64,000 bases of DNA from Branchiostoma belcheri (lineage: Eukaryota > Chordata > Leptocardii > Amphioxiformes > Branchiostomatidae): positions 3,806,223-3,870,222 of the forward strand of contig NW_017802379.1 of the NCBI RefSeq assembly GCF_001625305.1, written 5' to 3'. Position numbers and translations under genes: made by a program. Shown piece after piece: positions 1 through 13,358 of the stretch; the stretch's first letter is position 1, and each line of letters begins with the position of its first letter. The notes under the pieces were generated by a model, which saw only the letters and a program-made list of their open reading frames with translations, did not search any database and had not been told where the DNA came from.

Positions 1-1077
1 TGTTTTCTTAATCTTGTTTTTTCTTCTGCTATACTCTAAATGTTAAACATCCGGTAGACATCATAACACGATAACATGAGTTGAAAAGACGCGGGAAGAG
101 GGCGTGAGGGGTGCAGGTTTGTCGTACACAGGAAGTGTCAATCATGCCGGTGCACCTGTGTGAGGAAGGGTCGGTTGGCACACGCCCGAAACATGCTGGC
201 GGATGATGTTTACTTTTTCATGGATATCGGATGTTGGTTCTCTGTTCTGGCAGATGTTCGCCCGATGACAACATCTACCAAGACCAAAAACATCACACTG
301 TTGAACAATTCACTGTAAGTCAAAGATTGTATGAACAGGAAAAGTAGTAGTTGCTCTTAACGGTACATACTACGTACGTTACAACGTTATATTTTTAAAA
401 AGGTATGCTCTGCAAGTGCTAAATTGTGACTAAGCTAGCCGAACGATGATAGTTTGGCACTGCTTGAAGTTGTAAGTAAATAAACACCATGTTCATTCCA
501 GTGCTATGACTGGTACCTTCGGGCGTTCTGTGTGTCAGCAACGGAAGTGTCCAACATGCTCAGAGTTGGACTGTGTAATACATGTAGTTGACAGGGTTTG
601 GCACAGTTTCGAAAACAAGTCAACTGTATATTTCAAAGGATTCTCCTCAAAGCGTGTCTCTAAACAATCATAACAATGATGAATTGGGTGTTCAGGGGGG
701 TTTCTTGGCGCTGCCGAAGAACACACCTAATGATCTAAGGGCCCTGGAGCGGTTTCACCGGCGCCGACCCCACCTCACCTCGGGCCCAGAGGATCACCCA
801 CCCCGCTACAACAAGGCACAAGTTACGCTGTAGCACAAAGACGCTATGGTTAAATTATCAACGGGCGGTCTGTGAACCCAGGTGGGCAAATTAACAATTA
901 GCCAGGATACTATTAATTATGACGTGACCCCCGGAGTTTCTCTTCCTGGCGCACTTGACTCAGAACGACAAAGATCGTCTGATTATGACGTCATCATGTG
1001 GCATCTGCCAGCAAGAACATGGAGGTACCCTCCAAGGAGACTTAGACTTAGACTTAGTTCCTCCCGTGCAAGGCACA
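1..1077. other. Non-coding stretch, no gene supported
   Basis: No recognisable gene. A 41-codon open frame at 193-318 (+) ends at a stop overlapping a possible splice donor, but it resembles no family I know. A CRE-like palindrome, TGACGTCA, lies at about 988. Confidence 0.5.
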
Positions 1078-1262
1078 AGGAGGGGTTTGGGTTATTTTGG
1101 GCGTGTTTTTAGGCTTTTTTACTTGTTTTTTTTTTGCACTGGATTTTTTTTCACCCAACCCAGTTACAAAATTCCGTGCAAAAAAGAATGCCCGATTAAA
1201 CCCCGATTAAAAAGAAGCCTAAAACACGCCAATAATAACCCAAACCTCTGCTTGGAGAGTAT
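1078..1262. mobile_element. Foldback MITE, degenerate copy
   Basis: The left arm (about 1078-1125) is the imperfect reverse complement of the right arm (about 1207-1262). The outer right end, CTCTGCTTGGAGAGTA, is the same terminus carried by the element at 49044-49942, so both belong to one non-autonomous family. The left end is disturbed by extra sequence around 1027-1077 and I see no target-site duplication here. It has no coding capacity. Confidence 0.6.
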
Positions 1263-2497
1263 GTATGCGGAAGTCCACTAAGCATAAACGTCATCTTTTG
1301 ACAAAACTTAAAATACTTTGTAGCGTTACCATTTCTTATACGCATATGGACGTGTAAGTACCGATCAGTGACGTTAGCCAAAACAAGGACAGACTATCAT
1401 CTGTCCTTGGTCAGAATAACTTGTGACGTTGATTTGTCAATGTTGATATTTTGATTGACAGGTTCTGTGCACGACAACCCTGACAGGGGACACGCTGATC
1501 CGCCCCGCACAATGACGCGTGACATGCGGATTACACGCCTAATTGATCAGTCTACCAGCCGCTACTTGTGTGAAGCCTCCTGGGTAGCAGGCTAGGCTTC
1601 GTGGCTTTTTTGATGGCGTATCATGTGCTGTTTTCTTACTGCAAATTAATTTTCTGATCACTACTGAGCAGAGATCTAGACCCAGTAGTAATGAGATACT
1701 TGATCTACAATCAGAAATACATAGGATAAGTCAACAAAAAGTTCAGCCACGAATCCCGTTATGGAGCTAGGCTATTTGAAATGCTAAGAGTTCATAATCT
1801 GCAGAGAAATCTTTATAGAAAAGAAGACAAAAATGGTGGGCTTACCATAAACGGTATGGGTATATGGGTATAGATATATTGGCCTACCCCGTCCCTGTCC
1901 ATTTCGAATTCTGCACGTGTGTGCCCTTTTGTACGCTTCTCTATATTCTTGACATCTTGTACAGATAGGTTAGCTCAGACTCAGGTGACTGATCATTGTA
2001 TAGCAAATAACCATACAGTGCGCCTTTCTCACAGAGTTTGCTTTTCGACTTCGTGTATACAATTCTGTGCGTGGAAATTCAAACTGTGGTTATTTACCAA
2101 GACAAGGGAGGATAGGAAACAATATAAAGAGACAATCATATCAGAGATGGCAGACTTCAGGCGGTTGGCGCTCTCTGCCAGAACACGCAGGTACTGCACT
2201 ACAGAAACACAGCCAGTCACATAGGCGGACCCGACAACAATACTTCACTTCAAGTGGAACGTTTCCATGAATATAAAATATGAATACATGTGTATACATG
2301 TAACAGTTACATATAAATATGTTCTGAGAGATGACTAGCTTAGCTAGTCCCCACACACGTAATTACGAGTTTTAACCCCACGAGTCCAAAGTCCGTTAAA
2401 CTTTTGAACTCGCTTGCATGTCACGTCCTCCGCTGGTTCAAGGTCCTTTCACTCCGACGGTTCTGTTACTATACTGCTGTGCTCGAAATCTGACAAA
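1263..2497. other. Intergenic, no gene supported
   Basis: Nothing coding is convincing. The segment just before 2498 would hold the promoter and 5' UTR of the tautomerase-like gene; I see no clear TATA box. Confidence 0.4.
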
Positions 2498-3630
2498 ATG
2501 CCGTACATTCTCGTTCGAGCCAACTTCAACGTTCCACAAGAATTCGACGCCAAGCTGTCCAAGCTCATGTCGGAAATTTCGAAAATGCATGAGGGGGTAA
2601 GTACGTATACACTCTGTACAGTTCGTGATCATGCCCCGTGATCTATGTGCTGCGACTAATAATGTGTTTAAAACCTTGACGATGGGAGGGGGCATACCAG
2701 TAGTGAAGTACATGTACCTTTCTCCCCCATATGTACGATTTCCCTTTCTTGTCCTCTATCTCTTACTTTTATGTTGGGAAACAAATCATGGACCTTCGCC
2801 CCTTTGATAATATTCAAGCTATTGGCATAGCCCAAAATGGCGACGCCGTGTTTCCATTCAAAACCTATACGGCTATTTACGAATTACATCCTCAGTGCTA
2901 CGATTTACGTTTACTCCACGAAACTGCAGGGACAGGAACTCACAGAATCTATGTCATGTTTTCTCGTTTGATGTACAGTACAGGCTTTGATCTGTGTAAC
3001 ATATCGGCTAAAGTGAGACTACTAGTATTGTCGATGTTTTTGTTTTTCTATCTTGCATAGTACATCCTTTCCGAACTCCGCGTCAACAAACGCCTGCTCC
3101 TTGGCGGGTCCGGTGAGAAGTGTGTGTACAGTGACGTGCGTTTGGCAGACGTTCTGCTGAGTAACGAGGGAGACAAGGAAAAATGGTCTAAAGGGATCCA
3201 AGACTTCCTGGTTGGAGAGCTTGGCGTGAAGCCTGGAAGGTCTGCGCACGTTTTGTAGTTCACATATTTCTCTTCTTATAAGTTATTTTTTTACTTTATT
3301 TGCAAACTTGAGTACTTGATTTTGCAAATTACAGCGACGTTACCCATTTGATATTTTTGTATGGTGGTGACGTTAATATCGGCTATAGTGTATTTCGCTT
3401 GAGTGCGTCACCACTATGTATTGTTTTCTTTGAATGTTGAAAAAAAATTACAGCGTGGAGTCGTCGAAGACCTTGGTTGCCACGAGAAACAATGATCAGT
3501 AAAAACGTATCTTTTTCTGTTTTTAAGGTGCATCATGTCGATCACACCGATACCCCTTAACGTCGGGTCCATTGAAGGGAGACCAGTGTCAGAGTGGGTG
3601 CCTCCTCCGGACTGGTACGGTGGATACTGA
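2498..3630 (+). CDS. MIF / D-dopachrome tautomerase-like protein
   Basis: Three exons: 2498-2596, 3061-3239 and 3528-3630, joined in frame to give 126 residues (vertebrate MIF and DDT are about 115-118). The protein starts Met-Pro, the proline that becomes the catalytic N-terminus in the tautomerase superfamily. The middle exon has GGSGEKC, aligning with the GGSSEPC segment of MIF. The last exon follows PGR and contains PLNVGSIEG, matching the region after SPDR in MIF. Both intron positions agree with the three-exon MIF/DDT plan. The second cysteine of MIF's CXXC motif is replaced (CVYS), and the usual Lys after the first helix is not obvious, so enzymatic activity is uncertain. The C-terminus is extended and rich in Pro, Trp and Tyr. 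The family acts as secreted or cytosolic cytokine-like tautomerases; which orthologue this is cannot be told by eye. Confidence 0.72.
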
Positions 3631-3890
3631 GACAGACTGGTCTTCAATAGGATCTGCACACTTCTGTATCATGCATAAGAATTACTTACCAGTTTGTCAA
3701 ATTTTCAATTCAATGTATTCTTGTCGATGAGCCCATCATAGACTTAGATTTCTGGATCGTAAATTTGTTCATACATGTTTCAAAAAGAGAGAAGAGATCC
3801 TGTAGATATAGATGTAGCACAGCAATGTAACACTTGTTCCTTCTATCCTTGTACCTCAGTGCATTTGGCCCATGTAGGGCGTAAATATGC

Positions 3891-3896
3891 AATAAA
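3891..3896 (+). terminator. Polyadenylation signal AATAAA
   Basis: Canonical AATAAA 260 bp downstream of the tautomerase-like stop codon, on the same strand. Confidence 0.5.
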
Positions 3897-4441
3897 GTTC
3901 ATTGTCATTAAACTTGACTGTGGAGTTATGTGTCGAACGCCAGAAGTCAGGGATGCAAGGCTCACAACCATATCTTGCTATGAGCAGCAATGCCAAGAGA
4001 AGTCGTCGGAGTGCAAATTACGTTTGACTAGCTTTGACGTCACCTATTTTAGCTGCAGTTACACGTTAGGTCACAACGTGGCGCTATTGCATTGCTAGTA
4101 CTTCAAGGTTACTTGAGGTCAGCTGACTTGCTAGGGCTTGTCCGCGTTTCAACGCATCACAACGCAACATATTTTCAATCACAGCAAAGTGCATTGCATA
4201 TACATATGCAAAATTGTTCATGAACATCGTTGATGTTTTTAATTGTAGCTGTTATTTATATAGTTTGCCCATGAGGTTATAATTATCCCCGTGAAATTGC
4301 CCAAACCCCTGCATACACTTTATGTTTGCATGCTTTCAAAAGTGACCCCTGACCTCCCCAGCTGACAAAAAGGAGGGAGAGAACAACACTTAGCTACATT
4401 TTCTCCCTGTTTCTTCTTCGTTTTCCGAACGTTTTCGCGAA

Positions 4442-7400
4442 ATGTCGGCTGCTGCGGAAGGCAGAGAGCCATGGGCACAGCTGGTGAGCACCACAGATGT
4501 AGACTCGGCGCCGGTCTCCATCAACAAGGACAAATTCACCATTGGAAGGAGAGGTATCCGATTTCTTCCGCATTTTTTCTTGGTCTCAATTTTTGTTTGC
4601 GGTGCTTCTTTGTTTGGTTCTTCAATGCGGGATTGTTTTCAGCTCTCAGGGAACGAAAACATAAACGAAGAGACTATTTTCTATCCTACCTGGGCGTCTC
4701 TGTATCGGTAATATCATCAGGCGTTTGAGAAATGAATGCTGTAAAACTGGGTGTGAGGCATTAACATTCATCGTTTGTTTCGGTTCATCAATCATTGTCG
4801 ACCTGGGAATTTGTCAGGAAAGCGGGAAAAGCCAGATGAAGTGAAGCACCCGAGCACTGGTCGGGCAAACGCCTTTGGCGCCGGACACCTCACTCCCCAT
4901 CAAACAAAAACAAAAGGGCTAAAAAAAATTTAGAGCTGGCATTAAAAAAAAAGATGAAGTGTACACAGACAAATTTTCAGAAAGGAGAAAACAATAGCAG
5001 ATAATGTGTTCTCATTTCCATTACAAGTAAAACACATTACACCTATTGATGTGGGTGTAATTTATCTAAATCATCTGTCAATGAAAGCCGGATTAATTTC
5101 TTTAATTGTTTGACAGTCATTTGCATAGTGATTAGAAGGGTACAGCAATTAGAGAGAAGTGCAGTATTTTTATCAGTTGTTTTCTGGCATGTGCACAATT
5201 TTGTTTGTTTTTTGTACCTTCAGTTTTACTAGAAAACATCCATATTATGTTAAAATGCTGTAAAATGCTAATCTCCACTGTAAATTTACTGCACTAAAAA
5301 CAGCTGCCAGAATTCCCATTGTATTGATATCGTCGGTTCAACTGTAAACTCAGAGATACCACAGACATATGATATTCAACATGCCACAACATGCATGTGA
5401 TTCTCTGTGCATTGCATTAATAATTCACTTGACTATAAAATGTCATTATAATAATATAAGATTAAGAAAAAGTACTTAGTATTATAGAATTCCTTGATAT
5501 TTGAAAAAGTGATGTTTGTATACAATATTACATATTTGTGATGCACATTATTAGTACTAATGCACTGTACTTTGAAATTCATACAGTCTTTTTAGTGAAT
5601 TTAGATATACAGTAATCTATTTTCTGATCTTTCAGCCCTGTCATATAAATAATATCACTAGACGTCCCTTTTCATCTATGTCCAGGAGGTAACCCCAAAA
5701 TGTCAAAAATGATATATTGAGAGGTGGCTTTTATCCCTGTAATGTCATTTTACCTGAATTTTATTAGATTTCAATATTTCATGATGCTGATGATACAAGG
5801 ATTTGAAAGTGACATGTCTTTTGCATGTAATCCACTTAGGAAAACTCCATATATTATATTCTTTACTTTAGCATTTCATTTTGTCTGTTTTTCAAATGTA
5901 ACAGTTTTACAAATGAGAATACTGCATATGAATGTCTTGTTCTGGCCACCATCTACACCAGGCACCCCATATGCAGAAAAATATTTTGATTCATGATTTT
6001 TATGCCATGATTGTCTCTTTTTTGTTTCAGCTGGTGATATGACCTTCCCAGAGAACAAGCTTGTGTCCAGTTCTCACTGCTCACTGTTCAGGGAACCTAC
6101 AACAGGGAAGGTCTTTCTACAGGATACAAGGTGGGCATCTTTCACATCATGCTTTTCTTTTTCCTTCCTTTTGCTTTTGAGACTGACTAACAGAGAGGGA
6201 TGTCTGACAATAAAGGCTCGATAAGGAGTTTCAGGTTTAAGATTGCACATGCACAATGTCTTAGGTGAAGGCCCCAAGACATAAACAAAAGATGTCAGGT
6301 GTCAAATGTAAAACAAAAGATGTCTGGACATATATGCTTGGTCTGATGTGTTTTGTTTATGTCTCAGTGGCTGTCACCTTTAACACTGGGCATTCACAGT
6401 CTTTAAAATTCCTTATTATAAAGAAAGGGAATAGATTATAAATCAAAACTTTTTATAAAGACATAGGTAAGCACTGAAATGAATAGTTTTATGTTTACAG
6501 TACAAATGGAACCATGATCAACAACACCAAGGTTGGGAAGGGCCAGAAGTGGGAACTGAACCATGGAGATGAGATCCACATCGTGTTCAAGAAGAACAAC
6601 ACTGAGCAAAGTAAGGAACAACTCAAGAGATATTTCAGTACAGTTCTCATACACGATGATCCATAAGTACATGTGTCTTACACTCAAACCAATTCGCCAG
6701 TTCTGTTCTGGTCAAGTGTGTTACTAACATTGCAGTTTATTGATGTATTACATTTTGTATATGCATCGGTTACATAAGTGCTAATGTTGCTGTATTCTAT
6801 TTGTTTTTTCAGACATAGCATACCTTTTCCAGGATTTGGCAAAGCTAAAAGAGGAAGAACAGGATGAATCTCTGCTTGATGTTACACAGGAGTATGGTAG
6901 TGACACTGAGGGGTCAACCATAGACTACACACTACCTAACACAGAGATGGGTGAGTTCTGGGGAGGGGGGCACAGAGACAGGGTAGTGTGGTAGTGACAC
7001 TGAGGGCATGCACACAATACCAAACATCTATAGTTGTGACACAGTAAATTTCATTGTATAGTATTAACTAAGGAGCATTGACAATAAAGACATTGACAGA
7101 CGTGTAATAATTAAATAGATAATTTCTTATGCTTAGCACAAGTGTTTTTGTGTGTCATTATGTACAGGTTCAGAAGCCAGTGGTGCCAGTGGTGGAGCTA
7201 AGAGACAGATGGAAGAGGTGAGAAAAAATATTAACAAATTAAACACAAATGTACATTATTTGTTCAACATGAAATGTGTCTAAACTATGCCTTTGATACA
7301 GCTGTCTTCTCACTTGTTGGTTGATGATTGACTTAGTGATTACTGATTTTATCCATGCCAGGTTTCTGAAAGTGAGCCAGTTTCCAAGAAAGCCAGGGAG

Positions 7401-10400
7401 GAAGCAAAACAGGGTGACATGCAGCAGAAGACCAGCAGTGAGCCTAGTGCTGCAGTTCCAGCTAGTGCCACTGGAGGCGCTGCTAGTACATCAGCTGTAC
7501 AACAATGCAGCAAAGGTAAATTGTATTTCAGGTGTTGATATAAACAATCTCTATCATATCTTTCCAGATTTTGTGTCACGATTTTGTATATAAAAGAAGA
7601 ATCATAAATCACAATCATTTTTCTACACCGCCAGACACTGGAAAAGAAGATACCACTCTTCCAAGGGGGGATTCTCAGGTAGCTGGGCCATCCTCGGAAA
7701 AAGGTGCTGCAGGGTCTAAAGATGACAAACCAAAGCCACCCCCACGGGATGAAATGGAAGAGACCCTTCTGTGTGGGGTGTGTCAGGATATCTTGCATGA
7801 CTGCATCAGGTAAGGGCACTTCAACTACATATTTCTATTCATTGACTTTCTGAAATAGATCTGATTTTATGGCTGCAGGTGTTGTCTTATGTGGCCTTAT
7901 GTGGTTCTTCACTATGAGCCAGTAAAACATGTCTGAGGTGGGCTTGAACAAAGCATGTAGCTCCAGCATCCTTTCTTACGTGTCAGAGTGCAGCATTTAT
8001 GGTTGACTTTGGGTCTGTCAATCCCAATGCCTATATACATTGTACTAGTAGTAGAGTGGATTCATTCCCCTAGCTAACTGGCATCTAACACACAACAGTC
8101 ACACCTCAGTTCCGGAGACATCCGGAGTTGCATACAGCAGTTTCCGTTTAGAACTTTTATTCAGCCTGTCGCAGCCAATCCCAATGTTTATACCTATGTG
8201 TTTCTCCTGTCATGTCCAGTCTGCAGCCGTGCATGCACTCGTTCTGCGCCGGCTGCTACTCCCAGTGGATGGACATGTCCAACCTGTGTCCCTCCTGTCG
8301 CAACAAGGTGGACCGCATCAGTAAGAACCACATCGTCAACAACCTGGTGCAGGTCTACCTCAAGGTAAAGACTAAGTCTTGCTGTAATACTACAATTTGT
8401 CTTCCCTCTGGTGAGGATGTAAATGACATCTATTTATAAATTAAGAAGGATTTTTTCAGTGTAGTATTAATCTACAGATGTAAGGTTATGATATATTCGG
8501 TCAAACCTGTCCATATTGACCACTCAAGAGATTTAAAATGGTCACTTTGGACAGGAGTCCAATTGCTTTGATCATGGGAAAAATTTTAGGGCCACCATAA
8601 AATGGCCACAGTGACCAGGTGGTTCTCTTGCTGAGGAGTTCATAGGTTTGACTACACCCACAATTTCACCACAAATATTGAGGGATTCATTGTGGCATCA
8701 ATAGACTAAAATAGGATATGTACATGTATATGTTATAGTCTCTTATTCTGTACTTAAGCTGAAAGGTGATTAAGAAGCTTTGTTAACTGCTTTTCTTCAG
8801 GATCACCCTGAGAAGAAGAGAAGTGAGGAAGACCTGGCAGAGTTGAACAAGAAGAACAAGATCACAGACGACATGTTGTACCCAAAACACGGCCACCACA
8901 GACGGGAGTACGAGTCATACAGCGATGAATACAGCGACTCGGACTCCGGGCATGAAGATGCCAGCCTTAGTGGAGGCAGCACCCCTAGAGGATGGCGGGC
9001 GTATTATAGTCCGTACGGAATGCACCATGTATCTACAGTAAGTGTAGCTTTTAATACCATTCTTTTTTTATTTTCACCTGAAAAGACAATTAAAAGTGAT
9101 GGCTTTTGTACGTGTCACTTCAGCTTTTCAGGTATTTCAAGAGCATCTTTCCTACCATACAGATTAACAGAATGTGTGTTTATTTGCAGCGCCCTCCCCC
9201 CAGAACCATCTGTAGACAGTGTCCTGACTACACTCCACCGACGTCTGCCACCACTGGTGCCCAGGTCACAGGTCAGAAGTTCTCAGAACTGTCACTCATT
9301 CCTGATGTACTTGATATAAGTCAATGTTTGACTTCAGCATTGACACAAGTTTGACTTCAGCATTACTCCTACTACCATATTAGTCCCTAGTTCGGTTCAT
9401 GAACTTGAAAAGTTTTACCCTTTTTCCATTTTCAACTGCGTGAACTGCAAATGCTTATCTGCCAAATGGCATGCTGTAATTATAATTTGATGTATTTTTC
9501 CCTTACAGGCATGTTGGTCACCCCACCTGTATCCACAGGTATTGCCACGAGCCCTGTGAGGATGGGAGAGGAGATCACCCTGTATGACCCGCGTGTTGTG
9601 GGGCCCACAGTAGTGTCTACAGTAACACAAGTCATGCAGCAACCACCCACCGGTGTAGCAGGTGTCCCAGCCCCTGTATCCATGGGACAGGGGATCTCCA
9701 TGTACGATCCACGCGTTCTCGGATCCAGTTCGGCTCCACCTGCGCCTGATCCAGCAGGGACAGCACAAACACCTGGTGTAGCTGTGACAGCTGCCACTGC
9801 CACAGCTGTCTCAGGTGCTGCTGCCCCCACAACAGCAAGAACTGATTCTACTGTGTCCACCTCATCTCAGGCTTCTCAAGTTACAGATTCAAGTCCAGAA
9901 GAAAGAGGTAGCAAAGAAATGTGGCTTAATGATTTAAACATACTGATAACAGGCAGTATTTCTGACCTACAAATAATTCTTTCACCAAGTTTAGCTATTA
10001 TTCCCTTTTTTGTTTTAGATACAAATGATATGTGGCTTAGCTATGGTTTGACTTTTGTTTTTTCCAGCGCGCAGGTTGGCCGGTCCGCGCCCTCCCCCTC
10101 CGGAGCCATGCCAGTTTGTGTGCCAGGTGAACCAGAACCACGTCATGTGCCAGTGCTGCTGGAAACCCATGCCTGACAGGACCAGGGAGACACCCCCCTC
10201 CCCACCACAGAAGTGTAAGCCTCCATACACAATTTTGACTTTACTAGTCTCCCAATGCTGATTCCAAAGGTTGACAAAAACTAACTGTGGAAGAACTTAG
10301 CATCTTGCTTAGCAATCTATTTATCCTGAAGATTGAAAAAGGTGATTATTATGTTTCAGGTTCCCTCTGCCACAGGGTGTTCTGTCACATGTACTGGGGC

Positions 10401-11978
10401 TGTAACAACCCACGGTGTTTAGGATGTCTCAACAACTTCAAAGGTAAAAAAATCTTCAGAATTTTACCCAGTGGCTGTCAGTGTATTTGTGTAAAGAAAT
10501 GTCTGTATACACATTTAACACACATGTTCTTCTTATTGTCCTTCCAGATTTATACTTTGATGGCAGATGTCTCAATGATCTCATCAACAACAATCACTAT
10601 GAGTCCAGTATCTTCATGGTGAGTCTATTAAACAATGACGCAGTGCCTTTTTCATATTCCTTTGTTAAAACCATGAATTGTTCTTCCTACAGTTTACTTC
10701 TTTGGTCTATATTACTTGATCAAGCAAAGCTAAGTAGAAGGTAAATGAATGTACACATGACTTAAGGAAACAAATGTGCCGTTGTGTTCTCAGAACTACC
10801 TGGATGACAAGAATCTGACCTTGAGGGATGTCCTTCAGACATGTATGGAAAAACTGGCAGCTGGCGAGTATACTGTCACAGGTATGTGTACTGTTCATTA
10901 TCATTTCTACATGTATGTTACTAGAAATTCTTTTGTACTTTTTTTAGATGCAGGAGATAGCTTTAAATATGTATTCATCATGTAGTCTGGCATAATTATG
11001 ATGCTATATATCTACCTTATGTGCCAAAAATGTGCAAAAGCATCAACTATCACAGCTTACATGATAACATTTTTCTGTAATTTTATCCCTGACTGCTCTA
11101 GGGCAAAAATTGAATCACTTTGATACTATTACATAACAGTTGTCCCTACAAGAAGGTTGATTGCAAAGCTGAATGAAGAGCTTCACAATCAAGAGACAAC
11201 AAATATAATTCTTTTCTCCTACTAGATCCCAACAGCCGGCCGTCCTCCCCGCTCACCCCAGACTCAGTGATCTGTTACACCTGTGGGCTGAGGAACTTCA
11301 GACAGCTGGCTTACCAGTACAGGAGTCACATCCCACCGGACCAGTTACCAGGTCAGGCACAAAACCATTCTGTAGCACTGGTGTATGGGGGAGGGGGGCA
11401 ACCATCTCCATTTTGTTAGTACCTGGGCTACACATCTGTACACGCACATATTACACTACTGCATGCAGGGGGCTAGTCCACTAGTAGAAATGTATGTTTA
11501 ACTTTCCATGATTGCAAAGAAGCATATCTAACATTTCTGTGTTTATTATTACTTGGGGAATCAAACCTGCAAAGAAAGATATCCATATTTTCCTCCATAC
11601 ACTTGCCTTTATTGTGCAGTTTGAATATAAGCTGCTACCTAAAGTGGTAAAGAATGAGAATATCCTACATTATTATATGGTAGAATTTTTTGACACATGG
11701 GTATCACAGTCTTTACTTAATCTTCATGTGTGCAGCTGAAGCAACCTCTAGACCAGACTGTTACTGGGGCAGGAACTGTAGGACTCAACACAGTAAACCT
11801 CATCATGCCAAGTAAGTTATCTTTCACTTTCACGAGAATTACATTTATAGAAGGTTGATAGTTCTTGCTTTCTTATATACCTTTGTATGGTAAATTTACA
11901 TATTGTGATCATCATGTTTTTTGGTCTTCATTTTTCAGAAACTTCAGCCATATCTGTGAGCAGACCAGATTCACATGA
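4442..11978 (+). CDS. CHFR: CHFR E3 ubiquitin ligase (FHA-RING-PBZ)
   Basis: Eighteen exons join in frame to about 777 residues (human 664): 4442-4553, 6031-6130, 6501-6610, 6813-6950, 7168-7217, 7362-7515, 7635-7809, 8220-8364, 8801-9037, 9190-9271, 9509-9907, 10068-10214, 10360-10443, 10548-10618, 10794-10881, 11226-11351, 11736-11811, 11939-11978. An FHA domain (about residues 25-110) contains TIGRR, NKLVSSSHC and TNGTMIN. A C3HC4 RING (about 265-305) begins CGVC and includes CMHSFCAGCY and CPSCR. The cysteine-rich C-terminal part ends in a PAR-binding zinc finger with CYWGRNC and HHAKNFSHIC. CHFR delays mitotic entry under microtubule stress by ubiquitinating mitotic kinases and binds poly(ADP-ribose) through the PBZ finger. 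The linker exon 9509-9907 is long and carries a duplicated YDPRV motif. The start ATG follows a pyrimidine-rich stretch and a TTTTCGCG box at 4432-4439. Domain order and the continuous splice phase make the call firm. Confidence 0.95.
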
Positions 11979-13358
11979 TGTTCCCACATATCATCACTGT
12001 TGCTTCACTAAAGGTGCTGAGCTCATAGGAGGGAGAGATTTCTCATCACTCTTTTTGAGCTGCCTAAAACAAGACTTTATGTCACAAGAAATGCTTTTTA
12101 AAATGCTGTCCGGGGGCCAAGATGGGAGTAGCTGGTTGGATGGGATAAGTGTGATGACAATGTGTGACACAAATAATTGGTCACCTTGGTGACTTGAGTT
12201 GGACTTATGCTAAAACTAAAGGGTAAAACAGGGGTGCTAGACTGGCCCGACACACACAATGGGCAGAACAATGGGCCTGAGCCCTGATGCAAATTACTTC
12301 TTGCCGCGCCATCATCGAGCACCCAAACATCAAACATGATACATGTACTCAGCAAAAAGCTGGAGGTATTGTGGCCCCAGCATGTAAAAAATGACTTCTT
12401 GAAGTCTCTTACCGGTATGTGGTCATCGGTGGTGTTGAGGAAAGCCATTATCTTGTCAAAGAAAAGAAGAGCTCAGAAAACAAGGAATTAACCGAATGAA
12501 AATAGCTATAATTAGTATAAAGAAACACCAATGATCATAGAAACAAAAGTCCCAAAGCAAGTGTTCACAGTGTTTTTACTATGGTCCAAAAACACACAGA
12601 CAGATGTAGAGTTGATGTTGTGACAAAAAGAACCACTAAAGTTGCTTTATGTTACTACTAGTACTACAGTGTGTACATATAGTGAAAAGTTAGAAAAAAA
12701 CAGTCTTATCACCAATAGATTACTTATAAATCTAACTTTTTATATTGTTGAAATGTTTTAATAACACCATGTTTTAAGTGTATACTATAGTTAGTAAGCT
12801 GCTTCAAAATAATCGTATCACCATAACAATATCTCTTACAATCATGATAATTTCAAATCAAGATTATTTTGTTGCTATGTACATAACATAAGATCATTCC
12901 GTCAAATTTCTCAACTCTGTTATGCATGTTTATCTAAAGTCTTCTCAGGTATCATGGAACTACATTGTAGAATATATTGTAGACGCATGCTCTTGCCACA
13001 ACACTATACGTAACCAAACATGTTGAAATATCAGAGTCGCCTATACATTGTATGTACATGTATATGTAGTTAGCAATAAATGGTGCTGTTGAAGGTTTAA
13101 CAAAATCATAATCAGACGTAGTTGGTGTTATTGTTCTTTATACTAAAATATCTGTTGAAACAAATCCTGCAGTTCGTGACTCATTTATTTCTTTGACTTG
13201 TTGGTAAGTATTTACAAGGATGGATGCAGTGGTGCAAAAATTACTAGTGTTTTAACACTTCACCATACAACCCAGAATGTTTTCTATACATGATACTTTT
13301 GTCCAGTTCAGTAAAGGCCTTGACATCCCTGCATATCTTGAATGGAGACACCCTATGT
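11979..13358. other. Convergent 3' region between CHFR and CENP-Q
   Basis: This holds the 3' UTRs of two converging genes. A CHFR-strand AATAAA lies at 13075-13080. A CENP-Q-strand signal (TTTATT on the plus strand) lies at 13184-13189, about 170 bp beyond the CENP-Q stop. The two signals are ordered so that the transcripts need not overlap. Nothing coding was seen. Confidence 0.6.

Noticed and set aside
193..318. 41-codon open frame ending at a GTAAGT-like site
   Set aside because: No family resemblance, no promoter and no partner exon found.
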